Numbered from the stretch's first letter, positions 47,990 to 60,300 are shown. The stretch is 64,000 bases of DNA from Hermatobates lingyangjiaoensis (GCA_026182355.1 JAPFBL010000105.1:186001-250000), one strand, 5' to 3'. Notes: generated from the sequence alone by a model not told the origin. Program-made: numbers and translations.

Positions 47990-48420
47990 TATATACGATG
48001 TAATTTTTTGAGGGTTGAGGTCTAATGATTTTAAACTAGTCCTTTTGTCGACGTTTTGACATATATTTATGTCAGCTTCAGGGCTACAACATGATTGTTT
48101 TACAATTAGCACTACTATTACTACTATTTGGTTATTTATTACATTTTAATGTGTACAGTAACAAAGAGGAATTTATTGATAAATCAGTTATTTCGACTAT
48201 GTAACTGATTTATCAATAAATTCCTCTCTGTTACTGTACATATTAAAATGTAATAAATAACCAAATAGTAGTAATAGTAGTGCTAATTGTAAAACAATCA
48301 TGTTGTAGCCCTGAAGATGACATAAATATATGTCGAAACGTCGGCAAAAGGACTAGTTTAAAATAATTAGACCTCAACCCTCAAAAAATTACATCATATA
48401 AATATTGGGTCAAGAAAACA
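47990..48420. repeat. Inverted pair of the CTGAAGATGACATAAATATA family
   Basis: Arms 47995-48195 and 48200-48410 are near-perfect complements. The forward copy has CTGAAGA (48311-48317), T, stem GACATA/TATGTC with loop AATA, then GAAACGTCGGC. The stem is perfect in this copy. Confidence 0.75.
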
Positions 48421-48439
48421 AATCATGATGAATATATAT

Positions 48440-48752
48440 ATATATATAACAAATTCAATAATATATCAACCGTTGGATAGAATAGGTGTATAATGTAATC
48501 GGGATTCGGTCAATTTTCCAGGATCAAAATCAAACTCTCAATAGAACACCTATTCTATCCAACGGTTGATATATTATTGAATTTGTTATATTATTGTGTT
48601 TATATAAATACAACTATGGGTTTTTATGAGTAGATAAGAAGAGTATATGGAGAAGATGCCTATGAAAAAGGTTTTAAATAAAACCGAAACGTTGGCATTG
48701 AGAGTTTGATTTTGATCCTGGAAAATTGACCGAATCCCGATTACATTATACA

Positions 48753-48805
<53 letters not shown>

Positions 48806-48890
48806 ACAGTTAATATAATGTAGTTTGTAAATAGGTTATTAGTCTGAGGATGGCCACAGTTGGCTGAAATATATAGCTTTAAGATAACTC
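48440..48890. repeat. Inverted/nested copies of the ACCGAAACGTTGGC family, (TA)n and a further end
   Basis: 48455-48545 (reverse) and 48545-48760 (forward) share CGGTTGATATATTATTGAAT and CGAAACGTTGGCATTGAGAG. (TA)n at 48758-48802. At 48844-48870, CTGAGGA, T, GGCCA, CAGT-like loop, TGGC and TGAAA form another end with a different stem. Confidence 0.6.
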
Positions 48891-49849
48891 ACATTAATGA
48901 TATCGTATTTAATTCATACAAACAGATAAAATACTATCTATGATGTTATATTTATATGCATGAATTATGAAAAGAATGATTTTCAACCAGGATTACTAAT
49001 CCAGTAGTATGTTTAGTCTATTATTAAAGTGTTATTTATTGTTTAAATTATGCTATAATTAAGGTTATAAATAAATAATAAAATGGGTGCCAAATAACAA
49101 ATGAGCTAAACTTTCTATTCATAGAACAGCAATAAAGTGAAATTGAGTAACTGTGATTGGAAACTAATTATTAAATGCCTTGTAATTCTTAATTTCAATA
49201 ATTGAACAATTTGCTCCAAGCCTAAGCTAAAAGAACATACATAAAATAAACATGAAACTTACTGAGTGGGAACACCTGGATCACTAATGGGTAAATATCA
49301 AAATTTTATACAAATGACAAACGCAAATATTACACTTCTAAAATTTTTGGGATTATGAATCCTTCGATGACGTCCTGAAAAAAATGTTTAGGACTGATCT
49401 TTAAAAATGAAAATTTAATCGATAATATGTTTTCAAATTGATCTAAAGCAATTTGTTTGAAACTATTTTAATCTAAATATTCTACTTTTACTTTTATAAA
49501 AATCTTGCATGCTTTATAAATTTTAGAGGTTTAGGCGTAGACGCAAACTAAAAGCTCATCGACATAATATTCTTTAAGACATATTTACTATTCCACTTGG
49601 GTTTTTTGTTACCTGACCACAGGAAGTTCGACCCTTTAAAGTGATAAAAAAAAGTGTCAAAAACTTATGCGACGTCTTATGCATTAACAATTTATAAACA
49701 AATTTTTAACCAAAACTAATCCAGAAAAATTGTCAGCAAAGTAACATCCTCCCGTTGAAATTGTAATTTTGCTTATACAGTGCAAACAGGCACACAGACA
49801 GACAAACATTGATTTTTAAAAGTACCTTTATTTGTTTTCCAATAGGTAA

Positions 49850-50095
49850 AGAGTTGATTCCTATATTGCAAGTCCTAAATTTTGTCTAACTCTAGTGTAT
49901 TTAGAATAGAAATACTTCAACGAGTACCTGACATCCTACAGACTCAGGACCGATGACTCCAAGGGACGACGTATTTTGAATTTTTACCTACCACATGAAT
50001 AAATACAGGACGAGAGAGGGTTTTGAACCCTGGATCCACCAGTCCAGCGACGAACACGTTGCTACTGTGTTATTCTGACCCCTATTATTATAAAA
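49850..50095 (-). mobile_element. SINE, minus strand
   Basis: The minus strand reads a tRNA-like head (box B near GGGTTCAAAACC), body ATGTCAGGTACTCG and GACTTGCAATATAG. The tail is cut at 49850. Confidence 0.65.
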
Positions 50096-50399
50096 TATAA
50101 ATTTCATTTAATTCAATAAATTCATTTATATTTACTTAATCGGTTAATATATATTATTCAAAGAATTCATATTAAATTAAACCTTTTTTAGAAAAGTTTT
50201 GACTAATATCTGAAGAAAGTCAATCTGAGTTCACTGCAATCTGAAGTATTTTATTTCATTTGCATTTAAGTATTTATAAATAAATTTATATTTATTTATA
50301 AATATAAATAAATATAATATTATATGTAAAACTATAGTTCACTACATATATGGTATAATATTCACGATGCTATTATTTCTTCACCACACCGTTCAAATA

Positions 50400-50700
50400 A
50401 ACATTGGATTTGAATTTTGTGGTTTTGGAAAGGTTTGAACATACTCCTTTATACCAACGTTTCAAAAATATTTACGTCCTCGTTATTGCTAGAACATATT
50501 GGTACAATAAGCACTACTATTTAACAATTTACTTCATATAAATTGGATTATATTTCATTAAAATTTAAATTGTAAAATATTAGTGCTTACTGTAGAAATA
50601 TTGTCTAGCCCTGAAGAGGACGTAAATATACGTCAAAACCTAGTCATAAAGGCGTTTATTCAAACCTGAAAACTCACAGAATACAAATTCAACGCATTTG
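50400..50700. repeat. Inverted pair related to the CTGAAGA..GAAACGTTGG family
   Basis: The left arm has ATACCAACGTTTCAAAAATA. The right arm has CCCTGAAGAGGACGTAAATA, TACGTC, AAAACC: stem GACGTA/TACGTC, with GAAA changed to AAAA. Confidence 0.6.
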
Positions 50701-50869
50701 TGTATACCCGATTGCATTCGGAGGACTGTCTAGTTAATACCATATCAGACAGCATCAGAGAAGATGCTCTGAATGAATGAATCAAATGACATTGTATGTT
50801 AACTAATGTACTCCACTATCAATCTGGATGAGAAAATAAAATGATGCGAATTTTAGATCTGGTTTGGTT

Positions 50870-51165
50870 TGGCATGAAAGCAGTGCAGTCGCACATGTGG
50901 AGATAAGAGGTGATAAGGCGTGGGTAGGTCGGCAGTGTTTTTGTGCGTCGGTTGAGGACAAAGGCTTGACCCAAGACGCCCTAATGCTCCACGACTAATG
51001 TCCCCCAGGCCAATTTCACGGCTCTTCCCTTGGCCACAACACAGCGTCTTGTCTGATTGACACTGTAGAGTCCTAGAGGGATTCTCAGCCCATCCCACTG
51101 CCTGCGTTGGGTCCCATAACGTTGTCGCTAACATCGGCTACTCGCAAGTAGCCGATTCAAAATTG
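50870..51165. other. GC-rich island ending in a 10-bp perfect hairpin
   Basis: GC-rich, single-copy in the window. A 93-codon minus ORF has no recognisable domain. ATCGGCTACT (51133-51142), loop CGCA, AGTAGCCGAT (51147-51156) forms a perfect inverted repeat. Possible regulatory element. No coding exon fits the Pax phases. Confidence 0.28.
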
Positions 51166-51263
51166 CATGCGATGTCCAATATCTTTGCTGCAATTTTTTC
51201 ATTTACGTTATGTAGTTTTCTAACATTCATACGTGTATGTTTTCACTTTTATTGATATTCGGT

Positions 51264-51562
51264 AGCCAGGTTAGGCAGTGGGGGACTGGTAGGTCCAGGG
51301 TTCAATACCCACTGGCCCTCGATTTATTCAAGTGGAGGTGAATAAATGGAGCACGTCGTCTCTGGGAGAGGATGTTAAGCAGTCAGGCCCTGGACTTCAC
51401 GATAAGAGGTACTTGTTAGAAATCCCTACTCTAAATACACTTGAGTTAGGTAACATTTAGGACTCCCAATGTAGAATCAGCCTTCATTGAGGTATCACAA
51501 AGAGCCAATATTCGACCTACGTGTGATCCTTTGAGGGACTGTCACTCCAGCCTAACCTAACC
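51264..51562 (+). mobile_element. tRNA-derived SINE, type A tail
   Basis: Head GTAGCCAGGTTAGGCAGTGG, box B GGGTTCAATACCC, body, tail GGACTGTCACTCCAGCC and CTAACCTAACC. A further body fragment on the minus strand sits at about 51655-51795. Confidence 0.8.
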
Positions 51563-51954
51563 TTTATTGCTATACAAGCGGAAACATGAAGTGTTCTTAC
51601 GTGTCCCTTAGTACCAATCTTAGTTATCAACTTACCACATTACCTACTTGGTTTTACCACCTAAATTTTACCTCATTCTAGCTTATTTAAGTAAAAATTT
51701 TTAATGCAATCCTGACATGGTATAAGGTCCAGAGCGACAGCGTTATCTCCGCTCCGAGAGACTACGTGAGCAAGGCAAAATCTAGGGAAAGGGTTCTCAG
51801 CTTTGCCTTCCCACGCACCCCTCTAATCATTTGTCATAATCCCACTCCCCACCTATTCTGCCAAAGATGTTCTTTTTCAAAAAACCCATTCTAAATAATA
51901 TACAAATATTACTAAAAATCATTTTAGTTTTTCTTTGTTAATCGATAACAATAT

Positions 51955-52260
51955 TTCTAAGAAACACGTGAAATAACAATCAATGTTAAAACCACAATAA
52001 GAAATGAGAAAAAAGACTAAGATATCTTAACTGTAACAAGCAGCCTTTGTCAGAGTCAAATCCCAACAGTTGACATTTGACTCTGACGAAGACCGCCTGT
52101 TATGTTTCAAAGGACATTGTCTTTTTTCTCATTTCTTAATCTTAATTCTTTTAATTCTATTCTTTGCTAATAATTGTTCAAATTGTCAATTTAATGTCAT
52201 TTTAAATCTAGTTTTATTCCTGACGATGGTGATTATTGAACACCGAAACTTGTAGAACAA
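51955..52260. repeat. Penelope-like tail fragments and another hammerhead-like end
   Basis: 51960-52060 is reverse, 52070-52130 forward (TTTGACTCTGACGAAGACCG). 52220-52248 holds CTGACGA, T, GGTG, loop, CACC, GAAA: a clean core with a different stem. Confidence 0.6.
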
Positions 52261-52439
52261 TTTATTAAAACGTAAGAAGTATGGTAAACTAATTTATTAA
52301 GTAAGAAACGTTGAATTAAAAAAATACTTCAGGAAATTGGAAAAATTCTCCACCAAACTTAAGAAAGAAAAATCGTACATATACCTTAAATGTATTCATT
52401 AAAGAAGGACTGTTCCCAACCTTTATTAATATATATCAA

Positions 52440-52971
52440 TATATCACTATATATATATATATATATCACTATAATATCACTATATATATATCACAATATA
52501 TATATAACACATTATTGAAAATGACACCAAATTTAGCTGATACCTATTTCCTAACAAGTTTCTCAATTTTTCTAAATAACACTCTCGTTATTTCGTCTAC
52601 ACAATAAAGTACATCTTCTATAGTTGACATGTTTCGAATGATCAACATTCATCATCAGGACGTGAATAACTTCTAGGGTGAATTATCTGGTTTATTATAT
52701 ATATATATGGTTTACCCCACAGAATTAACGCCCATTTTTTCTTAAACTTGAAGGAAAACAACCCCTTCTATCTTCTCCGTGTTATAATAAACCAGATAAT
52801 TCACCCTAAAAGTTATTCACGTCCTGATGATGAATGTTGATCATTCGAAACATGTCGAGTACAGGAGATACAATAGAGTACAGGAGATGTACTCTATTGC
52901 GTAGACGAAATAACGAGGGTGTTATTTAGAAAAATTAAGAAACAAGTATCAGCTAAATTTGATGTCATTGT

Positions 52972-53003
<32 letters not shown>
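52440..53003. repeat. Inverted pair of the CTGATGATGAATG family with AT tracts
   Basis: Left arm 52515-52700 and right arm about 52790-52975 are complementary (TCACCCTAAAAGTTATTCAC). The forward copy has CTGATGA (52825-52831), T, GAATG/CATTC stem with loop TTGAT, and GAAA (52848-52851). (TA)n at 52977-53003 borders the Penelope-like copy. Confidence 0.7.
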
Positions 53004-53007
<4 letters not shown>

Positions 53008-53815
53008 TCCAATATGAAAAGGGAAAAAAGACTAAGATTTTGCAACTGTAGCAAGCGGTTTTCGTCAGAGTCAAAAACCCAACTGAAACAGTAGATGCAG
53101 AAACATCTGTTGAGGGGTTGAGGAGAGTGGGAGCTAAGAGTGATATTTTAAAAGGGTGTAAAGTGCAGGAAAAGACAAATGTCCAGAGAGGGATGTTTGG
53201 GGAAACAAAGGAGTACAGTAAGAAAGAGTAAAAAAACTATCCGCTAGCTGTCAACCCTCTTAGAAGAGGCTATTACCCTCGTGACGAAAGTATCAACCTT
53301 GAAGAGTCCGTTACTTATGTTCATAATATTTGATCTATTAAATTTAATTAGAGGATTCGATAATATTACTTAACATCGATTTTTCATAGGTAACAAATTT
53401 AGCTCCTGTCGAATCAATATGATGATTTTCATTGTTTATATGCAAGAATAAGGCGCTACTTTTTCCTGCCTACTTACGTTGTATTGGTGTTGTTTTACAC
53501 GTGTCTTTATAGATTTACCAGTTTGACCAATATAAATTTTATGGAAATTTTGGAATTTTATAAATACCACCGGACTCCAGTTCCATGGGAGAGTTTTTTA
53601 TTAACATATTGACCACGTTATTACGATTAGAAAACACTATATTAAAATCAAGTAATCTAAGAAGGGGATCAAAGGACTCGTGATATGGTAAAACTATAGA
53701 GTTTGACAATGAGCGGGGCTCTGTTGAAATATTAGAGTAAGTTTTTTTAGCTCCCTTCAAAGCTAAATGGATATAAGAGGAGGGGTATTTTAATGAAATC
53801 TTGTTATATATATAT
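52985..53815 (-). pseudogene. Penelope-like element, GIY-YIG endonuclease remnant and 3' end
   Basis: On the minus strand the frame gives VVNMLIKNSPMELESGGIYKIP, then (next frame) KIYIGQTGKS and an HQYN-RQEKS segment, then KSMLSN-like and FKVDTFVTRV residues. This is the C-terminal GIY-YIG endonuclease of Penelope-like elements (GIYKI..C..YIGQT). The frame breaks after GIYKIPKF. The downstream tail (53000-53220) contains TTTTTGACTCTGACGAAAAC and AAAATCTTAGTC, identical in kind to the repeat copies at 13735 and 51960. It is 5'-truncated and flanked by (TA)n on both sides. No RT core remains. Confidence 0.82.
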
Positions 53816-54051
53816 TTAAATATTTGTAAATTTTGTTTAAACCTACTTTAAACAATATTGTAAACATATATTGTAAATATATATAAATATAAATATTGTA
53901 AATAAACCTACTTTATTAAAACATGTATTATATATAAGTTATATATTATACATACATTTTTTAAGCTATTTCAATCATATCAAAGGAAACCAGGACTCGG
54001 CCAGGTAGGATTGCAAAGATTTCTCTGATAATGTTTAATCATATTCATTGA

Positions 54052-54818
<767 letters not shown>

Positions 54819-55082
54819 GTGTGGTTCAGCAATAGACGAGCTCGTCTCCGGAAGCAGCTAGCGAGCAGCAGCGGCGCTGGAGCCCAGGGATACCCGGGGC
54901 TAGCTTACCCCCCTGCGGCAGTGCAGCAACCCTACCTGCCGCAGACCCTCGAGCCCTCGCCCTTCGCCCACTCCCTCCAGGACTCGTCCTACGGGCTCAC
55001 CGCGCTCGAGGACCGTCCTCCGCCCAACCCCCACTACGCCTACCCTCCTCCGCACTCTTCTGCACCCATTATCACTACACAG
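54819..55082 (+). CDS. Pax3/7: Pax3/7 exon: homeodomain recognition helix and Pro/Ser/Tyr-rich tail
   Basis: The acceptor AAATGCAG is followed in phase 0 by VWFSNRRARLRKQ. This is homeodomain residues 47-59 with Ser50, the hallmark of Pax-type homeodomains, and the invariant Asn51. A low-complexity tail follows, rich in Ala, Ser, Gly, Pro, Tyr and His (for example HYAYPPPHSS), ending ITTQ at donor CAG|GTCAGT. The exon is 264 nt, 88 codons, phase 0 at both ends. It is strongly GC-rich against its surroundings. The tail is expected to act in transcriptional regulation, as in other Pax3/7 proteins, but no named motif is visible. Confidence 0.95.
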
Positions 55083-55402
55083 GTCAGTACTTCACTACCA
55101 AGTACCATGATGTACTTCATGGTAGTTTGTCATTTTCAATCCACTCACGTCCTAACTATCACAACATTAAAGAGCACACAATGCTCACTCCGGATCTTAC
55201 TCATCATCAAGACTAGATTCTGACCCACTGAGGAAGCCAAATGAGGGAATATCGTCCCTTTCTCCTTTAATGGTTGCTGCAAATTAAACATCAAATTCTA
55301 ACTCACCATCATACCTTCCAGTTTCAATGGCGAACTCTTTCCAGTTTCAATTAAACCTACTTTATTTGTAGAATTAATAAAATCCAAATAAAGTAAAGAA
55401 TC

Positions 55403-55855
55403 AAAAATGTGTTTTTATTTTCGAAAAGTACATATAATGCCATTCTGTTTCATTGATATTTGGTCTGATTGCGTGGTGACATCGGTTGGCCCACCCGTTC
55501 GTTCACCTGATTTAAATCCGAGCGATTTTTTTCTGTGAAAAATTGAAAATATACACTAATAGCCCTCAATCTATTGAACAACATAAAGATGCAATTCGTC
55601 AAGAAATCACATCTTTTTGTAATTCCATTCCACATGAAATGACCCTCCGAGTTATAGACAACTTTCGTGGATGCCTTCAACAGTGTATAGGCAATAACAG
55701 ATCCAATTGGACTGGTTTAATTTTTAAAACCTAATAAAACAGAATGGCATTATATGTACTTTTCGAAAATAAAAACATTTTGTTGTTTCTCTGCTTTGTT
55801 TGTCTTTTATTAAACCTACAAATGTGTCAAATCACTTTGCCCGACCTTGTATATT
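55403..55855 (+). pseudogene. Tc1/mariner-like transposase 3' remnant with inverted repeats
   Basis: The frame near 55470-55540 gives VGPPVRSPDLNPSDFFL, the mariner-type (A)PPYSPDLxPxDFFLW signature carrying the third catalytic Asp. A stop follows, then a shifted frame to TAA 55731-55733 with an IPHEMTLRVIDNFRGCLQQ segment. Inverted arms of about 45 bp (55403-55450 and 55736-55781) flank it. The right edge TTTGCCCGACCTTGTATA (to about 55853) resembles a mariner terminus. The 5' part is missing. Confidence 0.7.
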
Positions 55856-56664
55856 CTCAGAATTGTGCTAAACAAATCAATTACATTTTCATTCTGTGCC
55901 TTTAGCAAAGAACATCATCAACCTTGCGAAGCCATCTGTGGTGCAAACAACAATATTATGTTTGACCCTCGTTCATCTCAACCTACTGATTATCGTTATT
56001 TGTTAACCACTTTTTTGTTAAATCTACGTGCCGTTTACCATGAATGTTGCTCTGTCATCAGCGATTGCATTCATTTATATTAGAAATAGGTAAAACCGTC
56101 ATACCTCGTAAGATGATCCTGGAGTTGGAGCGCTTTCGGACGTTATCCATCTTCGATCGCAACAAAAACCTTGCGATGAGGTTTTATTACGTCCGAAAGC
56201 GCTCCAACTCCAGGATCACCTTACGAGGTATGACGGTTTTACCTATTTCTAATATAAATCTTACTAACCTCAGTGGTATTAACAATATCCATGTATTTAA
56301 TTGCATTCATGCTTCGTCTAAAAATGATTTTTGTCAAAAACTATTTAAAATCTCTTTTATTGAGTTCTTTAATTTGAATATTGGAGCTAGCATCCATCCC
56401 GCCATCCTACTTGACAGGACCGAGAGGTCAATGCTCTATGTTCAACATAGAGCTGCTTCTCAGGGCTGTCTAAGAGGAAACCCTAATCGACGGCATAGAT
56501 TTCAGTTGTTGCATGACTACGCCCGTCTTCATATCGTCAATATAGCGAAGGAAGAGATTAAAAAGCAAGCTGGTTGTACCACACCCACTATACTTTCCCA
56601 ATTTCGTACCATTTTTTTTTTTAACTCATTCAAAAGCTGTGCCCGGAGATCCGTTAAATACTGA
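55850..56664 (+). CDS. Unrecognised ORF region beginning in a palindrome
   Basis: 56044-56664 encodes 206 residues that I do not recognise, with a palindrome (56077-56255) forming its first third. Downstream text includes HRAASQGCLRGNPNRR and KEEIKKQAGC. It is the longest open frame in the window apart from the repeats, yet lies among mobile elements and has no visible splice partners in phase with the Pax exons. A mobile-element ORF is the likeliest reading. Confidence 0.3.
56077..56255. repeat. Perfect-arm palindrome, Penelope-like end family
   Basis: Left arm 56077-56145 and right arm 56189-56255 are reverse complements with one mismatch, loop about 43 bp. The minus reading of the left arm has GAAGATGGATAACGTCCGAA followed by AGCGC: a short stem plus GAAA. 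Related text occurs at 41800-41965. Confidence 0.75.
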
Positions 56665-58082
56665 TTTAGATTGAGAGCTTCGTTGGATGAATTTTTGAAT
56701 CAAAACCGGATTATTTCTATCAACAAAGCATTGAAAATTTTGTTATACATTGACAAATTTTATATTTCCGTGATGCTAGAAATGAGTCCCAGAACAACAT
56801 TATATCAATATTTTCTTTTATTAAAAAATTAAATATGACAGACTTTTGAACTTTCAACAGTCTTCTTTGATAGATTCTTCAACTGAAGGCTCTGATATAT
56901 AATCTCACAGCCTACTCGAAGACTCTTAGCACAAGATGAAGATTGTTTCTATCAAGCATTAGTTGTTCTATCCCACTTGACTGACGATCTCAAGAAGATG
57001 ATATGTATATAAAAAAAATGTAAAAGTTTGGAGTGGGCTACACTCAATTTCATAGTAAGTAAATATACCAACAACAGAGGTTGTTAGAAGAAACTCTTTT
57101 AGTTAGTTAGTATAAGTTAGTAAATATGTGCTTAGCAATACTAATACATGATATTGAATAATGTATCAATTTACATAGTCTGCTCTTTAAATTCAAAGGC
57201 ACTCAATAAAATGTTTTAAAACTACAATGCAGACAGAACATAACATTATTAAAGAACTTCTATAATAATATTAATAATACCTATATGAATGAATGTTTAT
57301 TTCATGTTTTATATTATATTTGAGATGTTAAATATGTAATTTATCATTTTGGAAATCATTTATAATCACGAAGCTTACCACCACTTTGAGAAAGAGAAAC
57401 TTTAACGTTTCACGCCTAAAGCCATAAACTGAAAGATAAATGTAAAACGGAAGCCTTAATTTGATTCCATTTAAAGAAATTGTTTTTCTCAAACAAAACT
57501 AACTTATAATTGAAATTCAATTACTTTTAATGTGAGTCAATCTTGATCTTTTACTTTCAGAAGTTTAGTTTATCAAAAGCTAAATATTTAGAACAATTAT
57601 AACTATATACTTCATCTATAAGTTTTCATGAAATAAAAATGAAGTTTAAAATTCCATTTAAGAATTTAGTTTCGCTTTTAAAAATTATTCATTTTGTTTT
57701 CACTTGTAAAACCCTGAAGATGACGTACTCTTCATCGAAGTAGTCCCGCTGGGTACTCAGAAAATACATCATAAATAAACAATTGGTAGCAAGTTATTTA
57801 ATTAAAAAATAAGGTTTATTGTAATTAAAAAAGTGTTACTGGTTATTATAATATCAGTTAGATTTAAGGATAAAATCAGGGGTCCTTAATATTGTATGAT
57901 ATTCTGGTAACAAAAAATTATTTAAAAAATATTTCTTTTTTCAATTTCTGTTTCAATGAATTATTTGTACTGCAGAAGATTTGAGTGCTTTCTAACGGTG
58001 GACGTCCGAAGTATTCTTTTCAGCTATACAGATTTGAAACAAACCTGTTTGTTTGTTTCTTTTCCAACATCCACAATTGTAA

Positions 58083-58412
58083 GGCTTTCTCCTTTTAGTG
58101 CTGTTCTAGGAGCAGAAATTGTGGCTCATTTATTATTTGGCACCCATTTTAGTAATGGACGAGCCACATTACCTGTTGATTCTACATTGAGAGTCCTAAA
58201 TTTTGCCTATCTTAAGTATATTTGAAGTAAGAATCTTTAACGAGTACCTCACATCGAACAGGACCGACGGTTCACATCCTCTCCGAGGGACGACGTAATC
58301 AGATTTATTCGCCTGCCACGTGAATAAATCAAGGGCCAGGTGGGTATCGAACCCAGAGAACTAACCAGTTAGTGGTGAGTACGTTAACCACTGCGCTAAC
58401 TTAAGCCCCTGA
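58083..58412 (-). mobile_element. tRNA-derived SINE, type B tail
   Basis: The minus strand reads head (TTAGCGCAGTGGTTAACG near 58385-58405; box B GGGTTCGATACCC), body GTCCCTCGGAGAGGATGTGA, and type B tail AATAAATGAGCCACAATTTC and CAGCACTAAAAGG. A well-preserved copy of type B. Confidence 0.8.
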
Positions 58413-59303
58413 GATAATAACCTTGGCAAGTAATAATTTCAAACAAAGAAAAAAAATTTAAATATTACTTATTAATGGTAAAGTATCAAAATTATAAAAT
58501 AATTGATTTCATCTTTTCATTTTCTCATCAGTTTTGCGCAAAGTAATAGTTTTGAAAAATAGTTGATTTTTAAATTAAATAAAGTAACGTCAAACTTGAA
58601 ATAATCAAAATTTATTAGATTAATTCAACTAAACATATTAGTATTTACTTTTTTTTATCTGTGGCTACACAAATCAAAATGTAATAATCTTGACTTATTA
58701 ATCATTAATATATGTTATTAAAATTGTTATATATTAGTCTTGTAATGAAAGTTGAATTGTACATGGTGTATAGCCTAAATTTTCATTTATTTTCTATAAA
58801 AGTAATTCAATAGGTTATTATTATATTATGTTGAATGTTTTATAAACAGCACAATTCTTTCATTATTGCTATTTTGACTTTTTAATTGTCATATTTATGT
58901 TCATTAAATCATAAAAATTAAATTCAACATTGTTTTTAATATCAAAATAAAATAAATAACAAATTCAATTGAGATAGGTTTTTTATTTAATACATTGTGT
59001 TGTGAGTTACCACGCTCTCTAGTGGTGGTAGTTTCAAAATCCAAAGATTTCTTGGGAATCTGTGGTCAAGTACATTAGAAATTAACTTCAAACAAATAAA
59101 AAACTATTAGAAACATTATAATTAACTAAAACACTATATTATAAATAATTATTATAGTCATTATAGATATCTGTGTATATATAATAATATAATATACAAA
59201 TATTTGATATAATTTGATATTAATTTGATCTTATTTGGATTATTATAGAAAAATGTTTTAAATTAAAAAACTTCTAATACTCTGCAGAATATACCACGTA
59301 TAA

Positions 59304-59612
59304 AGGCCATGGTAGCCCAATGGCCTGTACACTCGTCTCCAGACTGGTAGATCAAAGATTCGATTGTCATTTTGGACTTGCCTTCTCCACACTTGTGGTG
59401 TATAAATCTGAGCACTTAGTACCACGGAGAGGACGTCAAGCCGTTGCTCCTGAGCCTGTACAATGTCAGGTACTCGTTAAAGATCCGTACTCTAAATACA
59501 GTTGAGAATATAGAATCAGCCAGGTCATTTGACTCACACCTTACTAAAATGAGTACTTAATAATTAATGAGCCACCTTTCCCACCCTAGAACAACACTGA
59601 AAGGTGAATGTG
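59304..59612 (+). mobile_element. tRNA-derived SINE, type B tail
   Basis: Head GGCCATGGTAGCCCAATGGC, body GAGAGGACGTCAAGCCGTTG and CAATGTCAGGTACTCG, tail TTAATGAGCCACCTTTCCCA and CTAGAACAACACTGAAAGGTG. Confidence 0.8.
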
Positions 59613-59689
59613 TAGCAGATTGGGTATTGGAAAAAAAAAAGAAAAATTCGTACATTTAAGTAGCTCGTATTTCATAATTTACTTTAAAT

Positions 59690-59960
59690 GGTCATTTAGT
59701 GGCTCCAATGGTGGTCGTGAAGTCCCCACACACTCCCACGACTCCTGCTCCACCACACCACTATAGTCGTTCTCAACGAGCCTCACACCACTCCAATGGG
59801 GTCAGCACTCCCATTAGTTCCGGCATTGTTTTGCTCCGCCGTGGTTCCTTCTTCCTGTCGATGTACAATCCCCCTTTCCATGAAAAGTTTCACCTTTCCG
59901 CAAATTGCCTCCCAGTTTCCTCTCCTTTACTACAAGATAATTTCTCGTTTCCTTAATTTT
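59690..59960 (+). other. GC-richer, Pro/His/Ser-coding-like segment, not a Pax exon
   Basis: An open frame of 85 codons reads SPHTPTTPAPPHHYSRSQ, which resembles low-complexity transcription-factor tail. The acceptor-like TTTAG before it would need phase 1, but the neighbours require phase 0. A regulatory element or a minor alternative exon are the alternatives. Confidence 0.25.
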
Positions 59961-60079
59961 TTTTTTTTTAAGTAAAGTTATTTTTCTAAACTGTCCGTGG
60001 AAACCCCATTTATCTATTATCTATTTTCTCTTTAATATTAAGATTTATCAAGGTCTCATTAATTAAAAATATATAGCAG

Positions 60080-60300
60080 TATTTTTCTTATACAGGTTTC
60101 GTCCAGTGTCACGTAATAAAACACCTTTGAGCCAACGTGTCGTCTATATTCACTGACATCTTCAGTACTGCATAAGTGAACAAATTAATTACAATAACAA
60201 GGAAAAATATAACTTCCTTATTTAAATGAATATACATTATTACCTTGGCATATAAATAATGTAACATATTTTTGCATGATATTGTAATTAATTTCTGTAT
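60080..60300. repeat. Reverse-strand repeat end of the CATCTTCAG family
   Basis: TCGTCTATATTCACTGACATC and TTCAGTACTG; similar to 21265-21345. Outer flank CCAGTGTCAC pairs with GTGACACTGG at 61986. Confidence 0.45.

Noticed and set aside
59699..59956. Pro/His-rich ORF as an extra Pax exon
   Set aside because: Acceptor phase 1 and any donor phase clash with the phase 0 neighbours at 55082 and 63108.
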